16,517 bases of DNA from Betaproteobacteria bacterium. GTDB taxonomy: Bacteria; Pseudomonadota; Gammaproteobacteria; Burkholderiales; Burkholderiaceae_C. This document shows, one piece after another, positions 14,373 to 16,517 of the stretch. Within the stretch, counting starts at the first letter, position 1, and the number at the start of each line of letters is the position of its first letter. A program made the translations under genes and the position numbers. Where the stretch lies: positions 1-16,517 of the forward strand of contig RFTR01000024.1 in the NCBI GenBank assembly GCA_009923345.1. Direction: 5' to 3'. The notes under the pieces are model-generated. The model saw only the letters and a program-made list of their open reading frames with translations, searched no databases and was not told the origin of the DNA.

Positions 14373-15241
14373 CGGCCTAAATACACTTCAATCACACGCT
14401 CGTCCGCCTGCACTTGTGCCAAAGTACCTTGCGCGAGGACAGAGCCGTCGCACAACACGGTAACAATGTCTGAGATGGTGTTGATAAAACTCATGTCGTG
14501 TTCGACCACCATCAAAGAGTGCTTGCCTTTGAGAGACAAAAAGAGCTCGGCAGTGCGTTCGGTTTCAAAGTCGGTCATACCAGCCACAGGCTCATCTAAC
14601 AACAACAGTTTGGGGTCTTGCATCAGCAACATGCCGATTTCTAACCACTGTTTTTGGCCATGGCTCAAATTGCCCGCTTGGCGACGCATATCTTGGGTAA
14701 GGTGAATAGTTTCCAAGACCTCACGCAGTCTGTCGGACTGCACACCATCTAACTTGAAGAACATCGAAGCTGCTACGCCTTTATGGGTCTTGAGCGCCAA
14801 TTCCAAGTTTTCGAACACGCTTAAATGCTCAAACACGGTGGGTTTTTGGAATTTACGTCCAATGCCTAATTGCGCAATTTCAGGTTCGTTGTGACGTAGC
14901 AAATCAATCGTGCTACCAAAGAAGACTTGACCCGAATCTGGTTTGGTTTTACCTGTGATGATGTCCATCATGGTGGTTTTACCAGCGCCGTTGGGGCCAA
15001 TGATGCAGCGCAACTCTCCTGGCGCGATATCGAGCGACAAGTGGTTGATCGCTTTGAAACCATCAAAACTCACATTGACATCTTCTAGGTAAAGAATTCT
15101 TCCATGCGTGGTGTCTAACTCGCCGCTAGTGTGGATGCGCCCATAACTGGCACCCCTATCGCCAGAAGTCACATCTGTTGACAGCTTGGCTTTGTGTAAT
15201 TCAAGGCGCTCAGCACCCTTTTCAAACAGATCGGGAGTCAT
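14369..15241 (-). CDS. urtD: Urea ABC transporter ATP-binding protein UrtD
   Basis: This LivG-type ABC ATPase, 290 residues, is the first nucleotide-binding subunit of the urea importer. Walker A is GPNGAGKT (82-89), the Q-loop region is GIGRKFQKPTVFE (126-138) with Gln132, the signature is LSHGQKQWLEIGMLL (192-206), Walker B is LLLLDEP (212-218) and the H-loop His is His248 in VVEHDM. GMTDFETERTAELF is a UrtD-specific stretch. About 45 residues before the first beta strand (YLEDVNVSF) form a polar N-terminal extension of unknown role. Its ATG overlaps the urtC stop (ATGA at 15238-15241), and its stop overlaps the urtE start the same way, so subunit production looks coupled. Confidence 0.95.
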   Translation of the reverse strand: MTPDLFEKGAERLELHKAKLSTDVTSGDRGASYGRIHTSGELDTTHGRILYLEDVNVSFDGFKAINHLSLDIAPGELRCIIGPNGAGKTTMMDIITGKTKPDSGQVFFGSTIDLLRHNEPEIAQLGIGRKFQKPTVFEHLSVFENLELALKTHKGVAASMFFKLDGVQSDRLREVLETIHLTQDMRRQAGNLSHGQKQWLEIGMLLMQDPKLLLLDEPVAGMTDFETERTAELFLSLKGKHSLMVVEHDMSFINTISDIVTVLCDGSVLAQGTLAQVQADERVIEVYLGR

Positions 15242-16365
15242 GGCGTGTCCTCCGACTTACGTTTGCTGAGTATTTTTTGAATAAAACCCACTACGCCTTG
15301 CGGCAAGAATAAAGTCACACCGATGAACAAAGCGCCTAAAAAGTAAAGCCAAAACTCAGGCGCTGTCACCGTGAGCCAACTTTTTGCACCATTGACTAAG
15401 AATGCACCTAAGATGGGGCCAATCAACGTAGCCCTGCCACCGACTGCAGCCCATACCGCCATTTCAATCGAATTGGCAGGACTCATTTCGCTAGGGTTGA
15501 TGATGCCAACTTGCGGAACATACAAAGCACCAGCAATGCCGCACATCACGGCTGAAATTACCCAAATCGTGAGTTTGTAAGGGGTAGGCGAATAGCCAGA
15601 GAACATCACGCGACTCTCCGCATCACGGATTGCTTGTAGAACACGTCCAAACTTGCTTTGCACCAACCAACGGGCAAACAAGAAGGAGCCTAATAAAGTC
15701 ACCGCCGTCAAAACAAACAAGGTCATACGCATCACGGGCGTTGCGATGGGTAAATCTAGGATGCGTTTGAAATCGGTGAATCCGTTGTTACCACCAAAGC
15801 CTGTTTCATTACGAAAGAAAAGCAACATGGCAGCAAAGGTCAGCGCTTGGGTGATGATGGAGAAATACACCCCTTTGATGCGCGAGCGAAAGGCAAAGTA
15901 GCCAAAGACCCATGCCAACACGCCAGGCACCAACACAATCAAAAACAATGTCGCGATAAAACTATCACTGAAAGTCCAATGCCAAGGCAAAGTCTTCCAG
16001 TCTAAGAACACCATGAAGTCTGGCAAATTACTTTTGTAATTTCCGTCGGTGCCGATTTGGCGCATGAGGTACATACCCATCATGTAGCCGCCCAGCGCAA
16101 AGAACAATCCATGTCCTAGCGACAAGATACCGGTGTAGCCCCAAATCAAATCCATGGCCAAAGCACAAATGGCGTAGCACATGATTTTTCCAACCAATGC
16201 CACTGCGTAGTCACTCATATGGAAAAAGCTGTCCACGGGCAACCACATATTACATATTGGCACCAGTCCGCATAGCAAGACAACCGCGGCTAAAAAGAAA
16301 GTCCAACCAGCTGAGCTCAATAGCGCTGGTGCAGAGGGTAGCTGGGTAATTGGCGAGTTACTCAT
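15238..16365 (-). CDS. urtC: Urea ABC transporter permease UrtC
   Basis: This LivM-type inner-membrane permease is about 375 residues long, with roughly eight or more hydrophobic segments. Family phrases include CALAMDLIWGYTGILSLGHG, GGYMMGMYLMRQIG, FAFRSRIKGVYFSIITQALT, GFGGNNGFTDF, AIRDAESRVMFSGYSPTPYK and AVWAAVGGRATLIGPILGAF. With UrtB it forms the channel through which urea delivered by UrtA is imported. I place the start at ATG 16365 because it follows the urtB stop after one base (TGA-T-ATG). A GTG at 16380 would add five residues and overlap urtB. The C-terminus is a short charged tail (KILSKRKSEDTP). The stop overlaps the urtD start. Confidence 0.94.
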   Translation of the reverse strand: MSNSPITQLPSAPALLSSAGWTFFLAAVVLLCGLVPICNMWLPVDSFFHMSDYAVALVGKIMCYAICALAMDLIWGYTGILSLGHGLFFALGGYMMGMYLMRQIGTDGNYKSNLPDFMVFLDWKTLPWHWTFSDSFIATLFLIVLVPGVLAWVFGYFAFRSRIKGVYFSIITQALTFAAMLLFFRNETGFGGNNGFTDFKRILDLPIATPVMRMTLFVLTAVTLLGSFLFARWLVQSKFGRVLQAIRDAESRVMFSGYSPTPYKLTIWVISAVMCGIAGALYVPQVGIINPSEMSPANSIEMAVWAAVGGRATLIGPILGAFLVNGAKSWLTVTAPEFWLYFLGALFIGVTLFLPQGVVGFIQKILSKRKSEDTP

Positions 16366-16366
16366 A

Positions 16367-16517
16367 TCAAGCCTCGGCACTACGACCCTTCATCGCAAAC
16401 AATCCTTGTGGGCGTTTTTGGATGAAGATGATGATGAACACCAGCACTGCAATTTTTGCGAGTACCGCCCCAGTTAAGCCTTCTAATAATTTGTTCATGA
16501 GTCCTAAGCCCATTGCA
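16367..16517 (-). CDS. urtB: Urea ABC transporter permease UrtB, 3' end only
   Basis: The last 49 codons of a LivH-type permease are read on the minus strand from base 16516 to the TGA at 16369-16367. The translation contains AMGLGLMNKLLEGLTGAVLA, then a hydrophobic membrane segment (IAVLVFIIIFI), and ends IQKRPQGLFAMKGRSAEA, the usual UrtB C-terminus with the QKRPQGLF motif. It pairs with UrtC in the membrane. The rest of the gene, and presumably urtA and the operon promoter, lie beyond the window. One base separates its stop from the urtC ATG. Confidence 0.93.
   Translation of the reverse strand, partial: AMGLGLMNKLLEGLTGAVLAKIAVLVFIIIFIQKRPQGLFAMKGRSAEA

Noticed and set aside
16366..16380. 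GTG at 16380 as the urtC start
   Set aside because: It would overlap urtB by 14 bases and add residues unlike the family. ATG 16365 follows the urtB stop after one base and is the simpler choice, though GTG cannot be excluded.

Overview
This window looks like the chromosome of a Burkholderiales betaproteobacterium, most likely Comamonadaceae or a close freshwater relative. The reasons are two Bug-type periplasmic receptors, a class I CaiB-like CoA-transferase, a homodimeric AceE-like E1, a UreD that reads like Comamonadaceae UreD, and a urtBCDE run. The GC content is moderate (roughly half by eye, not computed). The assignment rests on recognising families by reading; no database search was run.

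Region 1 (1-6074) holds the 3' end of one Bug receptor gene on the plus strand, convergent with a four-gene minus-strand operon. In transcription order the operon encodes a second Bug receptor (6074-5094), a double-hotdog FAS1-like dehydratase/MaoC acyl-CoA hydratase, an acyl-CoA dehydrogenase, and an unusually short homodimeric 2-oxoacid dehydrogenase E1. A divergent plus-strand operon (6182-8597) encodes a CaiB-family CoA-transferase, a Mak-like ROK fructokinase and a 131-residue protein of unknown function. Transferase, dehydrogenase, hydratase and E1 together suggest catabolism of an imported carboxylic acid through CoA thioesters to a 2-oxoacid. Mesaconyl-/citramalyl-CoA type chemistry is one candidate, but no lyase gene is present here.

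Region 2 (8715-12626, minus strand) is a compact four-gene operon: circularly permuted ATP-grasp, alpha-E, transglutaminase-like protease, and Anbu, a proteasome-like N-terminal threonine hydrolase. This set recurs in bacteria and has been proposed to make and break an amide or peptide conjugate, but its substrate is unknown. A short intergenic stretch after the plus-strand operon (8603-8673) resembles the 5' end of ureD, so ureD-like sequence stands in the same orientation on both sides of the Anbu block.

Region 3 (12853-16517) concerns urea. ureD lies alone on the plus strand and meets urtE tail-to-tail with two bases between stop codons. urtE, urtD, urtC and the 3' end of urtB form a tightly coupled minus-strand operon for a urea ABC importer. 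No urease structural gene is visible. UrtE lacks about 13 residues just before its Q-loop, and the E1 enzyme lacks two internal segments that I expect from the family. No tRNA, rRNA, CRISPR array or insertion sequence was recognised.
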